Source of the DNA: Glycine soja
Taxonomy: Eukaryota; Streptophyta; Magnoliopsida; Fabales; Fabaceae
NCBI RefSeq assembly: GCF_004193775.1
Contig: NC_041016.1
Span: 44,255,522-44,319,521, forward strand
Reading direction: 5' to 3'
Length of the DNA stretch: 64,000 nt
The first letter of the stretch is position 1. Each line of letters begins with the position of its first letter. The position numbers were made by a program, and so were the translations under genes. The notes under the pieces were generated by a model. That model did not search any database. It saw only the letters and a list, made by a program, of their open reading frames with translations, and had not been told where the DNA came from. Shown here one piece after another: positions 50,650 through 62,450 of this stretch.

Positions 50650-53600
50650 GCTTTGCCCCTTCATTCCACCAAAAATATAATTATTAGATTATTTTTCATC
50701 AAAATTACTATTTTTTAAATACATAACAAACTAATTTATATTAATCTTTAACTTTAATTTTGAAAAACAAAAGATTTAAATAACTTCTGGTCCTTTTTGG
50801 TTTAAGTCCTAGATTTTTATTTTAATTTGTGTCTTTTAAAGATATTTTTGGCATGGTTAAAGAAAATTACAACAAAGTGAGTCAAGTGACCTTGAAAGGA
50901 GAAAACATCAATTTAGATGCCAATTGGTTCTCATATTCCACGAACTTTAAATTTTCTATGAATATGAATCCAGTTTAGCATAGTTTAGCAAAATCTTATC
51001 TTTTGCAGCATAAGTAAATTAAAAATAATCATGCTAACAAGTTTATTTAATTAATCACCAATGCAAAAGCCCACCACCACTTAGCCAAGTCCTAGGCTTA
51101 GAGAGAACCATATATTTTCCTAAGACTTGCCTAAAACTTGGGATCTTGACCAGCAGACACAGAACACTTTTGGGGCAAAGTAGTTCAACAAAGGAACTAT
51201 TAAGGCATTTAACAAGTCTATTGGTTTGGTATATCTCCTAAAAAAATGTTTTAAGACCAAGTTCAGACTGCTCAAGAATGCCACTAAAGCCAAGCTTAAA
51301 GGTATTGCATGAAAGCAAGGTTTTAATAAAACAGTACAGAACGTGATTCCAGCTAATAATAAGTCAAGGTTTTTTGTGGTTTTATGATTGCAATTGTGAC
51401 CACATTAACCAGATTTATCTGCAATTTCCCACAAATCAAGGATCCCAATGAAACCACAATTGTGACCGCAATATAATGATGCGGGACAGTAACACAATAA
51501 CAAAACAACATACAATGAAAGTCTATCCCTCAAACTTACAAGAATCTGTGATGAGTAATACAAATATATGACAATAATGATAACGCTGCAAGTAGACAAC
51601 AAACACTTGATTTTTTACGTGGAAAACCCCCTGTATGTGGGAGGTAAAAACCACTGGCACAAGCCAGTCAATCAAGCTCCATTATGATCAAAATAGGAGT
51701 ACAAAAGAGTCTGGAACAAATACACAAATTGTGTTTGACAACCAGCCAAACAACCAAAACAACAAAATTACAAATAGAGAATGAAAAATCAGAAAATTTG
51801 TACACAGTACAAACTGCATATCTCCCACCACAAGCACTGAATCAAAGATCCAACATTCAGATTGAAAAATAACATGTCTTGAACTAGCTGAAAAAATTTC
51901 AGCCCAAATCCAACGGTTAACAAAGTCGCAAATGCGATTTTATGATGACTGTCCCGTGAAACTGTAAGATTGGCTTTTCCTTTTCTCTCTTGAAAGGTGT
52001 ATTGTGCTCGAATGCTATCACACATACTTTCATTCAACTGATATTAAGACAAGTTGAAGGAGCACAAGTAAGAAAGCTCTGTCGATTTCTGTGTGACCCA
52101 CGATGTTATACCTGGAAAGATCAATGCATTCTATTCAACCCATTGGAAAAAACTACTCACACAATACCAGCAACAGTATTTTGCTCAGCATGTCCTGGCA
52201 AATGAACATATTCAAACTAATGTCAGATATTTTATTATTGTCTTTCTTTATAGGCAATGTTTCTAACTATACCAAGTACCATCCTAAATTCTTATCAGCC
52301 ACGAAAGAGCCTTCAAATATTGCAATCTCTAGCTCTAGTTTAAAGCAAAAGTTTAATACTAAAACAGTGCATTTATATGGATTTATATTATTGAGAAATT
52401 GAATAAGGAAAGGAAACTGAGCCCATAAAACCTTACAGTTCAATAATTAATGAGAATAATTGACGTTGAATGATTTTAAGATCCTATATCGAGGAACACA
52501 TGATAACATGCAACTTCATTTGCCTTTGTGGAATTGAACAAACCTTGCATGTCAGCATTAAATCTGTCACGAGCAGTGTCTCCTGACTGTTTCCGCAGCA
52601 AAACTTTGTTGTGTGCTTACTGCATAAGAAAATATGAAAGTCCAGTAACTTAAAATTCTCTGTCACTTTCTTCAGATAAACACTACTGATTAATTATAAT
52701 ATACAACATGCCTACTTAAAACTTGAAAAAATTTATATAATTGCTAAGTGTTTTATTGTAAGAGCTAAGAACTAAGCTCCTCACAAAAGAAAAATAAAAC
52801 TAAGAACTTAGATGCTGCATTAGTAAATAATAAAATCATTTATGTGACGAAGAGATTGTATAACATGAAAGGGATTCTCAAACAACTTGAGGTCCACCAG
52901 AGTTTTAACAAATTGATATTTCATCCTAAATTTCCTTCAGAAGATAGTGTTTTAGAAGATGGAGAACATTTGAAAGGCAGGAAGCTACACAGTATACCGT
53001 TCGCAGAAAGATAGCTATGATGAATAGTAGCTTCAGAACGTTCACTGGCAAAACAGAGAGACTGAGAATGAAACCCAGCAAGCACTGTAGATAGCTATTG
53101 CAGAGAGCAAGATTAAGTTCACCAGCACAAAAGGTACCCAATATATGATACCATGCAAGTTCCTGCACATTATCATTAGAAATTTCAGTTTGTGGAGTTT
53201 CATGCTTGTAAATTACAATATATGTAATAATCAATCACAATAAGCAACAAGTACCTGAAAAACATATCCAAATTACGAGAGAATATATTTATTAATTTAT
53301 ACAACATGGACATAGGAAAATAAGAGTTAGTCAAGGAATTACAAAGTCATTAATTTAAAAGGCAAGTCAAGGAATTGTTTGTTAGCACTTGCTTATTCAT
53401 TGATGTATGAGCTCCTGCACATTGACATAGGAAAATAAGAGTTAGAGGCAGAATAATTATTGGTAATCAGTTTCAAGAATACCAATAGGTGAAGAGTAAT
53501 GATTTACAGCTATTCATTTCTAAAACTATTGATATATTGTTGCTAGCAATTATTAATTTAACCCAAACATACTACCAACTTTCATGTTGACAGGTATTCT

Positions 53601-54110
53601 AAATTTCTGATGTAGCATGCAATGAGAATTTGAAAAAACAATCCTCATGGCCGCTTCTAAGCTTGTGATTCAGGTTTTATATATAGAAGATATATATGTA
53701 TATAGATAGATAATTATGTAAAGAAAAATGCGGATGTGAGAACAAAGGGAATGGAAATACTACTTTAATGTAAATTTATCAAGTCCTGAGTTGAAATATA
53801 CCAAAAACATATATCGAACTTGGTAGAATAATACTACTCAAAGTCATACGTTTGTGTTGAACCATTCTCCTTTAGCAAATATTACTCAGTTTAGGTGTAA
53901 CTTCTGCCAGTGTTGATTGTTATCTAGAGTGAAATACTACCAATAAACAAGATTCTAATAGGGACAAAATAATAAATTTAAAGCCAAGTATTGCAAAAGC
54001 TCCAAATATGGATTTGAAATTCAAACACGTGATAGAGTAAGTACCTGATGAAACGTGAGACAAATATGAAAATCGTAGAGTGCCTCATAGAGAACTTCTG
54101 AACTTGTAGT
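50650..54110. other. Intergenic DNA with unclassified retroelement-like pieces
   Basis: No supportable gene. At 51310-51480 lies a sequence related to the 163-bp tandem repeat. At 51600-51680 GTGGAAAACCCC- and ACCACTGGCACAAGCC-like words recall retrotransposon flanks. Neither was delimited. Confidence 0.45.
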
Positions 54111-54506
54111 TCATGTTATGTTATTATGTCATCAACAATACATACACATTTAATGTGTGCAATCTTCCCCCAATCTTTGCCTTTTGTTTTCTCGCAACAC
54201 TTTATGAGTAATGAACAATTGCCTTCAATTACTAGAGTTGAAATGGATTTTGGCATACCCCCCTCTGGTAGGCATGGGAAACTGGGGCAGTCACTAAGAC
54301 ACAAATTTTGAAGAGAGGAGAGGTGGCATGAAAAATATATACAGGTACTGATCTAAACATGCAAATGAATTTAAATGTCATATTCAGATCAAACAGTGAA
54401 AGCTAAATAGCACAAGCGTACCTCCAGTCATTGCAGATCAAACACAAAGCGACGCAAACACGAACCCGTAGTCAGCTTTATTTTTTTCCTACATATGAGC
54501 CTTTGT

Positions 54507-54510
<4 letters not shown>

Positions 54511-54561
<51 letters not shown>
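54511..54561. repeat. (TA)n microsatellite, left arm
   Basis: About 25 TA units inside the left arm of the inverted repeat. Confidence 0.9.
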
Positions 54562-54563
<2 letters not shown>

Positions 54564-54890
54564 TTTCCGTATACGTTGTTCATCTTCTTCTTTCACCCCT
54601 CTGTTTCTCTCTCCTCCAACAGCATCGTGCTTCTCACTTTAAAGTCCTCCATGGATGCCTTTGGCGCTGCCACTTTCTCCGACTAGAATGACAGCGACGC
54701 CACGCCATGCTAGTGGTCTGGCGTCACGGGTGCAGACATCCCTGGCATGGTGTGGCGTTGCTGTCATTCCAGTCGGAGAAAGCGGCGGCGCCGAAGACAT
54801 CCACGGCGGACTTTAAAGTGAGAAGCGCGATGCTATCAAAGGAGAGAAGAGGGATGAAAAAAGAAGATGAACAGTGTATATGGAAACTTT

Positions 54891-54893
<3 letters not shown>

Positions 54894-54966
<73 letters not shown>
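54894..54966. repeat. (TA)n microsatellite, right arm
   Basis: About 36 TA units at the mirror position in the right arm. Confidence 0.9.
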
Positions 54967-54967
<1 letters not shown>

Positions 54968-55198
54968 CAAAGGCTCATCGGAAAAAGCATACGCTGGAAC
55001 TTTTATATTTATAATATAACAAAGGGTCATATGTAGGAAGAAAATAAAGCTGACTACGGGTTCGTGCTTGCGCCGCTTCGTGTTTGATCTGCAATGGCTG
55101 GAGGTACACTTGTGCTATTTAGCTTCCGCTGTTTGATCTGAATATGACATTTAAATTCATTTTCATGTTTAGATCAGTACCTGCATATATTTTTCATT

Positions 55199-55210
55199 TG
55201 GTATCAAAGC
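55199..55210 (+). promoter_or_regulatory. Primer-binding-site-like TGGTATCAAAGC
   Basis: One mismatch from the plant Met-tRNA primer site TGGTATCAGAGC, three bases after the TTTTCA end of the inverted repeat. It could mark the LTR/internal border of a plus-strand element whose body is gone. Confidence 0.4.
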
Positions 55211-55665
55211 ATGGGTTTGAGGATAGGGACGTAAGTTTGTTAATGAACGTGGCAGAGATAAGGTTGAGCGTGGGAGGAAAATGGACCAGTTTCAGAAAAC
55301 AAATTCCCAAAAAAATTGCAACCGGAAAAACAGTTGAAACAGAACGTGGGTCATCCGAAAATTCCATCCAAAAATTCCATCATTCTCCCACTTGGTCCAT
55401 TTAACTCAACATCAACCGTAACAAGAAACATAATATATGAGTCATGGCGATAGGTCCTCTGATGATGAGTAATATCTTCCATGTACCACAATATATCAAG
55501 TCTCTCAATACTAGCTCTCAACTTAATGAATAAACCATATGTTTATTCTATATCTAAACCGAATGATTTTTCTCGAAATAAATAAATATATGCACAAATC
55601 CATAAGAGAAAATATCTAACTGAATAAAAGTTTCATTGAAAATAACAAATGTACATACAATGAAA

Positions 55666-57123
55666 TTACATCATGGAACCAAGTCTCATTCGTACTACAT
55701 GATCCTTAAAATTCTTTGGTGGCATGCCTTTAGTTAAAGGATCAGCAATCATCAACTCAGTGCTGACGTGTTCAATGACCACTTTCTTCTCTTTAACACG
55801 TTCTCTTATAGCTAAGTACTTGATGTCGATGTGCTTACTTCGACTTCCACTTTTGTTGTTTTTAGCCATAAACACCGCAGCAGAGTTGTCACAATACAAC
55901 TTTAATGGCCTGGAAATAGAGTCCACAACTCTAAGGCCAGACATGAAACTCTTCAACTATACACCATGCGAGATAGCCTCAAAACAGGAAACGAACTCAG
56001 CCTCCATAGTGGAAGTAGCAGTTAAGGTTTGCTTGGCACTTCTCCAAGATACAGCTTCATCGGCTAACATAAAAATATACCTGGATGTTGATTTTCGTGA
56101 ATCAACGCAACCACCAAAGTCTGAATCGGAGTAGCCAATCACTTCTAGACAATCAGTTCATCTGTACATGAACATGTAATCCTTTGTCCCTTGAAGATAT
56201 CTCATCACTTTCTTTGCAGCTTTCCAGTGATCAATACCTGGATTACTCTGATATCTTCCCAAAACTCCAACAGCATATGCAATGTCAGGTCTGGTGCAAA
56301 TCTGAGCATAAATAAGGCTTCCAACAGCTGAAGCATATGGAGTATTCTTCATGTGTTCCCGCTCAAAATCATTTTTTGGGCACTGACTCAAAGTGAGTTT
56401 GTCATCCTTCACAATGGGAGCTATACTTGGCGAACAATCTTTCATATTAAATCTCTCTAGAACTTTGTTAATATAAGTCTCTTGAGACAAACCCAAAATG
56501 CCTCGAGATCTTTCCCTATAGATCTTAATGCCAATGACATAAGATGTCTCTCCCATATCCTTCATATCAAAGTTCTTTGAGAGAAATTGTTTCACCTCAT
56601 ATAGCAAACCCTTATCATTAGTTGCAAACAAAATGTCATCCACGTATAACACAAGAAAACAAATCTTACTCCCACTGACCTTTTGGTATATACATTGATC
56701 CATAATGTTCTCTTCAAAGCCAAATGAAGTGATGACATCATGAAACTTCAGATACCATTGGCGGGAGGCTTGTTTCAAGCCATAGATTGATTTATTAAGC
56801 TTGCAAACTAAGTGTTCACTGTTAGTAGAGGAGAATCCTTCAGGCTGTTTCATGTAAACCTCTTCCTCTAGATGACCATTAAGGAATTCCGTTTTCACAT
56901 CCATTTGATGTTACTCAAAGTCAAAATGAGCTACTAATATCATAATTACTCGAAAGGAATCTTTCTTAGATACAGGAGAAAAGGTCTTTGTGTAATCAAT
57001 TCCTTCTCTTTGAGTGAACCCTTTGGAAACAAGTCTTGCCTTATGTCTCTCATTGTTGCCTTGTGAGTCTTTCTTGGTTTTAAAAACCCATCTACATCCA
57101 ATGGCTTTTACACCACTAGGCAA
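55666..57123 (-). pseudogene. Copia reverse transcriptase and RNase H (broken)
   Basis: The RT begins with [16 protein letters not shown] and [17 protein letters not shown] (56911-57123). A stop lies near 56910, then the frame resumes at 56904 with MDVKTEFLNGHLEEEVYM, LNKSIYGLKQASRQWY and the catalytic LVLYVDDILFATN, followed by GSLIYAQICTRPDIAYAVG. A further stop near 56157 precedes the RNase H part (IGYSDSDFGGCVDSRKSTS, SWRSAKQTLTATSTMEAE), and another in-frame TAG near 55957 precedes LKLYCDNSAAVFMAKN, KHIDIKYLAIRE and IADPLTKGMPP. Motif order and spacing are those of a normal copia pol, so the decay is mostly point stops. Confidence 0.88.
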
Positions 57124-57135
57124 TTGTACGAGATC

Positions 57136-57991
57136 CTAGACTTGGTTAAACGCCATAGAATCCATCTCATCTTTCATGGCATTGTACCACAAGTTTGATT
57201 CTTTAGAACTCATGGCCTGTGAAAACGTTTCGGGATCATTTACAGCTCCAATGTTGTAGTCTGATTCTTGCCTATACACTACATAATCACTAGGAATCGA
57301 TGTCCTTTTGACTCTAGTAGATCTTTTTAATGTTACCTCATCACTTTTCTTAAGGAACTTGTTGCTCAACCGGCTGTTCAATAGGTTGTTCAACATTATC
57401 TTGATATTCATCATCAATAACTTGATTGTTTCTAATAATTTGTGGATTTTCAATCATTGGTTGTCTAACACTTGTTTGTACTTGAGGGGTGTGAATGACA
57501 ACCAATCTATCACTTGAGCTAGAGGGTTGAGCTTCATAGTGATCTTTTTCAAAAGCAATGTCCTAAAATTGATCACTCCTACTAATCAAGTCATTCTCAA
57601 GAAATTTTGCGTTTCTTGATTCCACAATCCTAGTGCTATGTGATGGAAAATAGAATATATACCCTTTGGACTTTTCAGCATATCCAATGAAATACCCACT
57701 AATAGTCCTTGGGTCTAGTTTCTTCTCTTGTGGGTTATAAACTCTCACTTCAGATGGGCATCCCCAAACGCGTATATGTCGCAAACTCGGTTTCCAACCT
57801 TTGAATAACTCGAAAGGTGTCTTTAAGACAACCTTGGTTAGAACTCGGTTTAATATATACACAGTTGTCTTTAATGCTTCAATCCACAAGAATTGAGGAA
57901 ATTTTCTATTACTTCTCATACTTCTTACCATGTCCATTAAAATTCGGTTTCTTCTTTCTGCCACACCATTCTGATCCGGAGAACCAGACAT
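57136..57991 (-). pseudogene. Copia integrase C-terminus and linker to RT
   Basis: 57563-57991 carries SPDQNGVAERRNRILMDMVR with the catalytic Glu, then AVYILNR-like, PFELFKGWKPSLRHIRVWGC and SGYFIGYAEKSKGYIFY. A stop and frame change follow. 57136-57453 is the linker with SDYVVYRQESDYN and FSQAMSSKESNLWYNAMKDEMDSM, which normally leads into the RT. Both belong to the pol above and below. Confidence 0.82.
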
Positions 57992-57994
57992 AGT

Positions 57995-59425
57995 GTACTA
58001 GGCAACAATCCTATGTTCCTGAAGAAACTTCGCAAACAGACCAGGTGCTTGTCCATTCTCCGTGTATCTACCATAATACTCTCCTCCTCGATTAGATCTC
58101 ACAATCTTAATTTGCTTTCCACATTGTTTCTCGATTTCAGCCTTAAAAATTTGAAAGGCATCCAAAGCTTCGTCCTTTGTACGAAGTAAGTAGAGATACA
58201 TATATCGTGAATAATCATCTATAAAGGTGATAAAGTATTTTGGACTACTTGCATCCATATCTGGACAACAAATATCTGTATGTATGATTTCTAATAGGTT
58301 TGAGCTCCTCTTTGCATCGTTTTTAGACTTGTTAGTTTGCTTACCCTTAATGCAATTCACACAAGTGTCGAAATCAGCAAAATCCAAAGTACTAAGTACT
58401 CCTTCATTTACCAATCTCTTAATTCTCTCGATAGAGATGTGTCCTAATCTATGGTGCCACAACATAGAGGATTCCTCATTCACAACACATTGTTTAACCC
58501 TGGCAGTAAAATGCATAGAATTATAAGAAGCATCATTTTGCAATTCAATATAGTAAAGACCATCGAATAATGCACCAGAACCAATAATTCCAGATTTATT
58601 AATTAAACTAAAACCAGAATCCAAAAAATTAAAAGAAAAACCCAATGGCGCAAGTCTAGATACAGAAATCAAATTCTTAGAAAAACTTGAAACATAAAAA
58701 GTTTTTTCTAAACGTAAAATGAAACCGCTGCTTAAAACCAAATTGCATGTCCCAATGGACTCCACATGTGAGCTCATCTTGCCTCCTGAATAGATGTGCT
58801 GCTCACTTCCCACTAGCCTCCTTAGGTTTTCCATACCCTGCAAGGTATTAGAAACATGGATTGTAGAACTAGAATCAATCCACCATGTGTTATGATTAAT
58901 ACTAACCATATTAGATTCATAACAAACAAAAGCAAATGGAGTACCTTTCTTGTCCATCCAGCTCTTAAACTTTAAGCAGTCTTTCTTCATGTGCCTTTTC
59001 TTCTTGCAAAAGAAACACTTGGACTCTTTCTTTATGACTGGCTGAGCAGGAATCTTGTCTTTGTTTTTGGGTTGATCCCCTTTCTTCTTTCCATAAACAG
59101 TTAAGTTCACCCTTTCGCCCTCTTTCATAATTAACCTTTCCTCTTCTTGAACACACATGGTCATCAACTCATTAATTGACAATTTGTCTTTATGTGTGTT
59201 ATAAGAGATTTTGAAGGGAGCATATTGCAAGGGCAGAGTACACCAAATATAGTGTACTAGGAAAGAATCAGACATGGTAACCTTCAAGGCTTTTAGTTGA
59301 GCCACTATATCCCTCATGCGCATGATGTGATCACGTACACCCTTATCCCTTGGAGCTTTAAGGATGAGAACTGCATTATAAGGGTGGTGGAAGGGCCTTA
59401 TCAGATGTAATAAACTGATAATCAA
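57995..59425 (-). pseudogene. Copia gag C-terminus, protease and integrase core (mutated)
   Basis: In order: the end of gag, a zinc knuckle CFFCKKKRHMKKDC (CCHC spacing, glycine lost), a protease site WWIDSSSTIHVSN where the usual DSG/DTG is DSS, the pre-integrase HHCC region (LWHHRLGHISIERI, CVNCIKGK) and the integrase core with IHTDICCPD and IVRSNRGGEYYG. The second catalytic Asp of the core (VRSDRGGEY in active copies) is Asn here. A TAG at 57995-57997 cuts the core before SPDQNG. Protease and integrase would therefore be inactive even without the stop. Confidence 0.87.
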
Positions 59426-59756
59426 TGGCCTTCAAAAGATCCTTGACTTTTTCATGATAGACGGAACTACGGATACTAGCAGATATATTAGTCTTTATGA
59501 ACATTACGAACAGATGATTATATCTCTCCCACTTTTCATAAAGATTGATAGCGTTTGGAGTGCTAGTTTCAATAATGTCTGGTGGCTCGTCTTTCCTAAT
59601 AGCATAGTCAATATCCATCCAGCCTAAATGAAGGAGAATTCTTTCCCTCCAAACCTTATAATTGTCCCCTTTCAATTCGGGAATATCACACTTAATATCA
59701 GAAATGTTTGCAAATTGATTAACTACAAAGTTCAAGAATACATTCTCATTATTCAT
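59376..59756 (-). pseudogene. Copia gag N-terminus
   Basis: Starts MNNENVFLNFVVNQFANISD and then ELKGDNYKVWRERILLHLG, a typical copia gag opening (GDNYxxWxxR). The segment INLYEKWERYNHLFVMFIKT follows. The frame leaves the main one near 59376-59425, so an indel separates it from the rest of gag. Confidence 0.82.
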
Positions 59757-60880
59757 AATTTGAGACTCAATAAATTGTCATGTTTTACCAATGTAAAATA
59801 TGTATTATTTCATGAACCTAGTGCAACTTGCCTGTGGGCCAAAGTCCTACTCAATTAGATTCGTACTTATGATAAAACTATCAAATTATGCTCCTTTTTC
59901 TCAATTCTTGTGGGTAAATTAAGAAATATAACCTGATATTTTATCCTAATTAATCATACAAACATAACAAAATTCCCGTGGGTATATTTTATCACATTAA
60001 ATATGATTAATCACAACCAATGTTTTTTAAAATGTGATTTTTTTACACTTAATATATAAACCTAATCAATTAAAGATGCTCTAGCTATTCTTTAATTAAT
60101 TAAATCATATTAATCACTTAACATTAATTCTTAATAAGAGCTAAATATTTACATAATATTCTAAATAATGTATACAAATTGAATAACATTGCATAAAAAT
60201 ATTCAAGATAACTTCGCATGTATAAAATCATAAAATCATACACACAAAACTTCAAAAGTAAATAAATAATATATGCATATGATTATCCAATATTTAAAAC
60301 ATATAAGCTCTTAACCGTTAAATTTAATGCATAAATTATTTAGCTTAATATTGCATGCTTAAATACCAAAATAAACATACAATTAATCTTAATAAATAAA
60401 TAATTCAAACACACTAAAAGGCACTTAACAACTCATATTCAGAGACCCTTGTAGTCTAGTTTTTTAAGATTTGGAAACATTGCAATTGTTAGAGAAGTAA
60501 GAGAGATCAGCAGCAACCCTTGATCGAGAAAAGAATCCACTTCCACTTGTTTAACAATCAATGTAACGAGAGAGTTGTTGGTTCCCAATGCCTATTTCAA
60601 TGAGGGCATAAGTTTGGAGCAATTGGAGAGATCTACAGATTTTAGGTTTGATGGCAAACTTCCATCAAAGAATGACTCCAACTATGGACAATCAACTATA
60701 CATAGCTTAGCAAGAGATGGAAGGAGGACATGCATGCACGCAGGCAATGATTATAAATTCTCCAATTTCTCAATTTTAAAATAATCTAGCCTGGGTGCAG
60801 ACAATCCTACACTAGGAAATGATACAAATCTAGGGCACTTCCTATAGCGTTTCAAGCCAAAAAATAAGGTGCATGCATAT
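59757..60880. other. AT-rich region behind the copia gag
   Basis: The expected leader and 5' LTR of the minus-strand copia element should be here, but no primer site or LTR copy was recognised. The plus-strand frame at 60575-60784 has no known domain. Confidence 0.5.
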
Positions 60881-60889
60881 TGAAAATTT

Positions 60890-61340
60890 GATTTTTATCA
60901 TTAAGGTTTAGGTGATTTAAATGCAAAGTGGAAGATTGCATTTTACTAGATGAAACTTAGTTGAATGGATGCATTGGAAGTTACTTTTGTTTCAAATTCC
61001 AAGAGAACTTATTTATTATAGTTGGTGGTAATCTTTAGTATAAATAAAGAAGAGATTTAGTGGAGAAACAACACATGAAGAGAGAGTGTGTGAGTAGAGA
61101 GATTGTGAAACAAAGTCACTTTGTTGAGAGAAAAGTGTCTTTGTGTGGGAGTGTTATCATTTCTTGTAACCATTGAGTGGGATACTCGAGTTTGTAGAGT
61201 GATACACTATTTGGGGTGGGTTAGAATCTTGTAATCATTTTTTTTACAGTGAAATACTTTTGAGACAGTTCCGTGGACGTAGGCAAGAGGTATCAAACCA
61301 CGTTAAATTCTTGTTTTTGTTATTTGAAACCGTTTCACTA
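60890..61340 (+). repeat. Copia (Tnt1-like) LTR-like segment
   Basis: Contains a TATA-like TATAAATAAA near 61036, a purine-rich leader and the words GTGGACGTAGGC and AACCACGTTAAATTCTTG (about 61272-61312). From memory these are the conserved R/U5 end of Tnt1-type copia LTRs. The outer borders and primer site are not clear, so it may be a solo or truncated LTR. Confidence 0.45.
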
Positions 61341-62082
61341 AAGGTACAATATCATAATATTAAAATAACAAAAGTTAAAATAACAAAACCCACTCCCCCC
61401 TAAACTTAAAACTCCTGAGACCTCCCCCCCCCCATTTTCCCAAAACTTATTTTTCTTCTTGTAGCAGCCACACCTCTCAACCCTAACTCATTTTCCCCAA
61501 AAATTTAATCTTTCGTTTTTTCACTCATCTCCTCCCATGGTTCTGAAATTTGCAAGCTTTTTACATCTTTGGGTTTTTCCAAGCACGAGGTGACAGGAAA
61601 AAGGGGAAAACACTATGCATTTCCTAGGTTTTTCTATTTGATCTCTTTAAGGTAAATGATCATCACCCATTGTGTTAGTTGAGTATTTACAATACTAATT
61701 AGTCATGGGTTGTGAGAAAAAGAGTTAGAAACTAAGTATTATAGATTATTGTGATTTTCTCAAAACCCTAGGTTTGCTAAAATTGGGGATTTTGTCTGAT
61801 CCCTTGTTCTATTATTTAAATGTTTAGGTCCTATGGAAAATATAGTGGTTAACCTTCCCAACAACAGTGGAAAACGTTGATTGCGTTGTTTAGGTGAGTA
61901 GCTAATATACTTAGCGATATTTTTGAATTTCATTTTGGAGAATCAAGTGTACTTCAGATTATATATATATATATATCTTCGGTGAGCTTTGAAATTTATT
62001 TTGAGATTTTGATAATATATACACGGATGAATGTTGAACTATTTGTTTAATTTTATTTATGGTGAGTTCATGAATGATATTG
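61341..62082. other. Unassigned LTR/leader-like DNA
   Basis: No gene. It includes a C-rich run near 61420 and a short (TA)n at 61959-61977. Confidence 0.4.
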
Positions 62083-62450
62083 TCGTTTGCTACAACGAAG
62101 AGATAATGTAGCCTATGATTTAAATTTTCATAGTATAATTATATTGACGTTTGCTACAACGAAGAGATAATGTAGCCTATGAGTTAAATTTTCATAGTAT
62201 AATTATATTGTTGTTTGCTACAACGAAGAGATAATGTAGCCTATGAGTTGATTTCTCATAGTATAATGATATATGTCGTTTGCTACAACAAAGAGATAAT
62301 GTAGCCTATGAGTCAATTACTCATAGTATATTTATATGTTCCGTTCGCTGCAACGAAGAGATAATGCAGCCTATGAGTTAAATGTCGTAGTTATATAATT
62401 ACCGTTCACCACAACGAAGAGATAATGTGGTTTATGTTCACATGGTAGAA
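62083..62450 (+). repeat. Minisatellite, six copies of a ~65-bp unit
   Basis: Units start at 62083, 62148, 62212, 62277, 62342 and 62403, spaced 65, 64, 65, 65 and 61. Each starts CGTTTGCTACAACGAAGAG or a close variant and continues with ATAATGTAGCCTATGAGTT. The last two copies are the most diverged. Confidence 0.9.

Larger units (their letters stand above)
54328..55197. repeat. 870-bp near-palindromic inverted repeat (fold-back element)
   Basis: The left arm 54328-54713 and right arm 54741-55197 are reverse complements over essentially their whole lengths, with scattered mismatches, around a ~27-base loop. The ends read ATGAAAAATATAT and ATATATTTTTCAT. Matching (TA)n tracts sit in both arms (54511-54561 and 54894-54966). 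The right arm also has an extra ~45-bp duplication near 54966-55015. Both arms carry similar short frames on opposite strands (LLTLKS, DAFGAATFSD and DVFGAAAFSD). A transcript would form a hairpin of about 400 bp. It could be a fold-back/MITE transposon or two head-to-head LTR pieces. Confidence 0.85.
55383..59756 (-). mobile_element. Ty1/copia retrotransposon, decayed, LTRs not resolved
   Basis: A minus-strand element with the Ty1/copia order gag, protease, integrase, reverse transcriptase, RNase H. After the coding region there is a ~280-bp tail and a polypurine-like tract (CAAGTGGGAGAATG on the minus strand, plus coordinates near 55383-55396) where a 3' LTR should begin. To the left lies only ~185 bp before the inverted repeat. 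No matching 5' LTR or primer site was found beyond 59756. At least four stops or frameshifts and two altered catalytic residues show it is dead. Confidence 0.85.

Noticed and set aside
54495..54990. Frames with long Tyr-Ile runs on both strands
   Set aside because: They translate (TA)n tracts inside the inverted repeat. Their mirror likeness reflects the palindrome, not a gene.
60575..60784. 69-residue plus-strand frame
   Set aside because: No domain recognised, and the true start is uncertain. It lies in DNA that should be retroelement leader.
62083..62450. Regular repeats considered as a CRISPR array
   Set aside because: This is plant nuclear DNA, and the units are contiguous 65-bp tandem copies without unique spacers.
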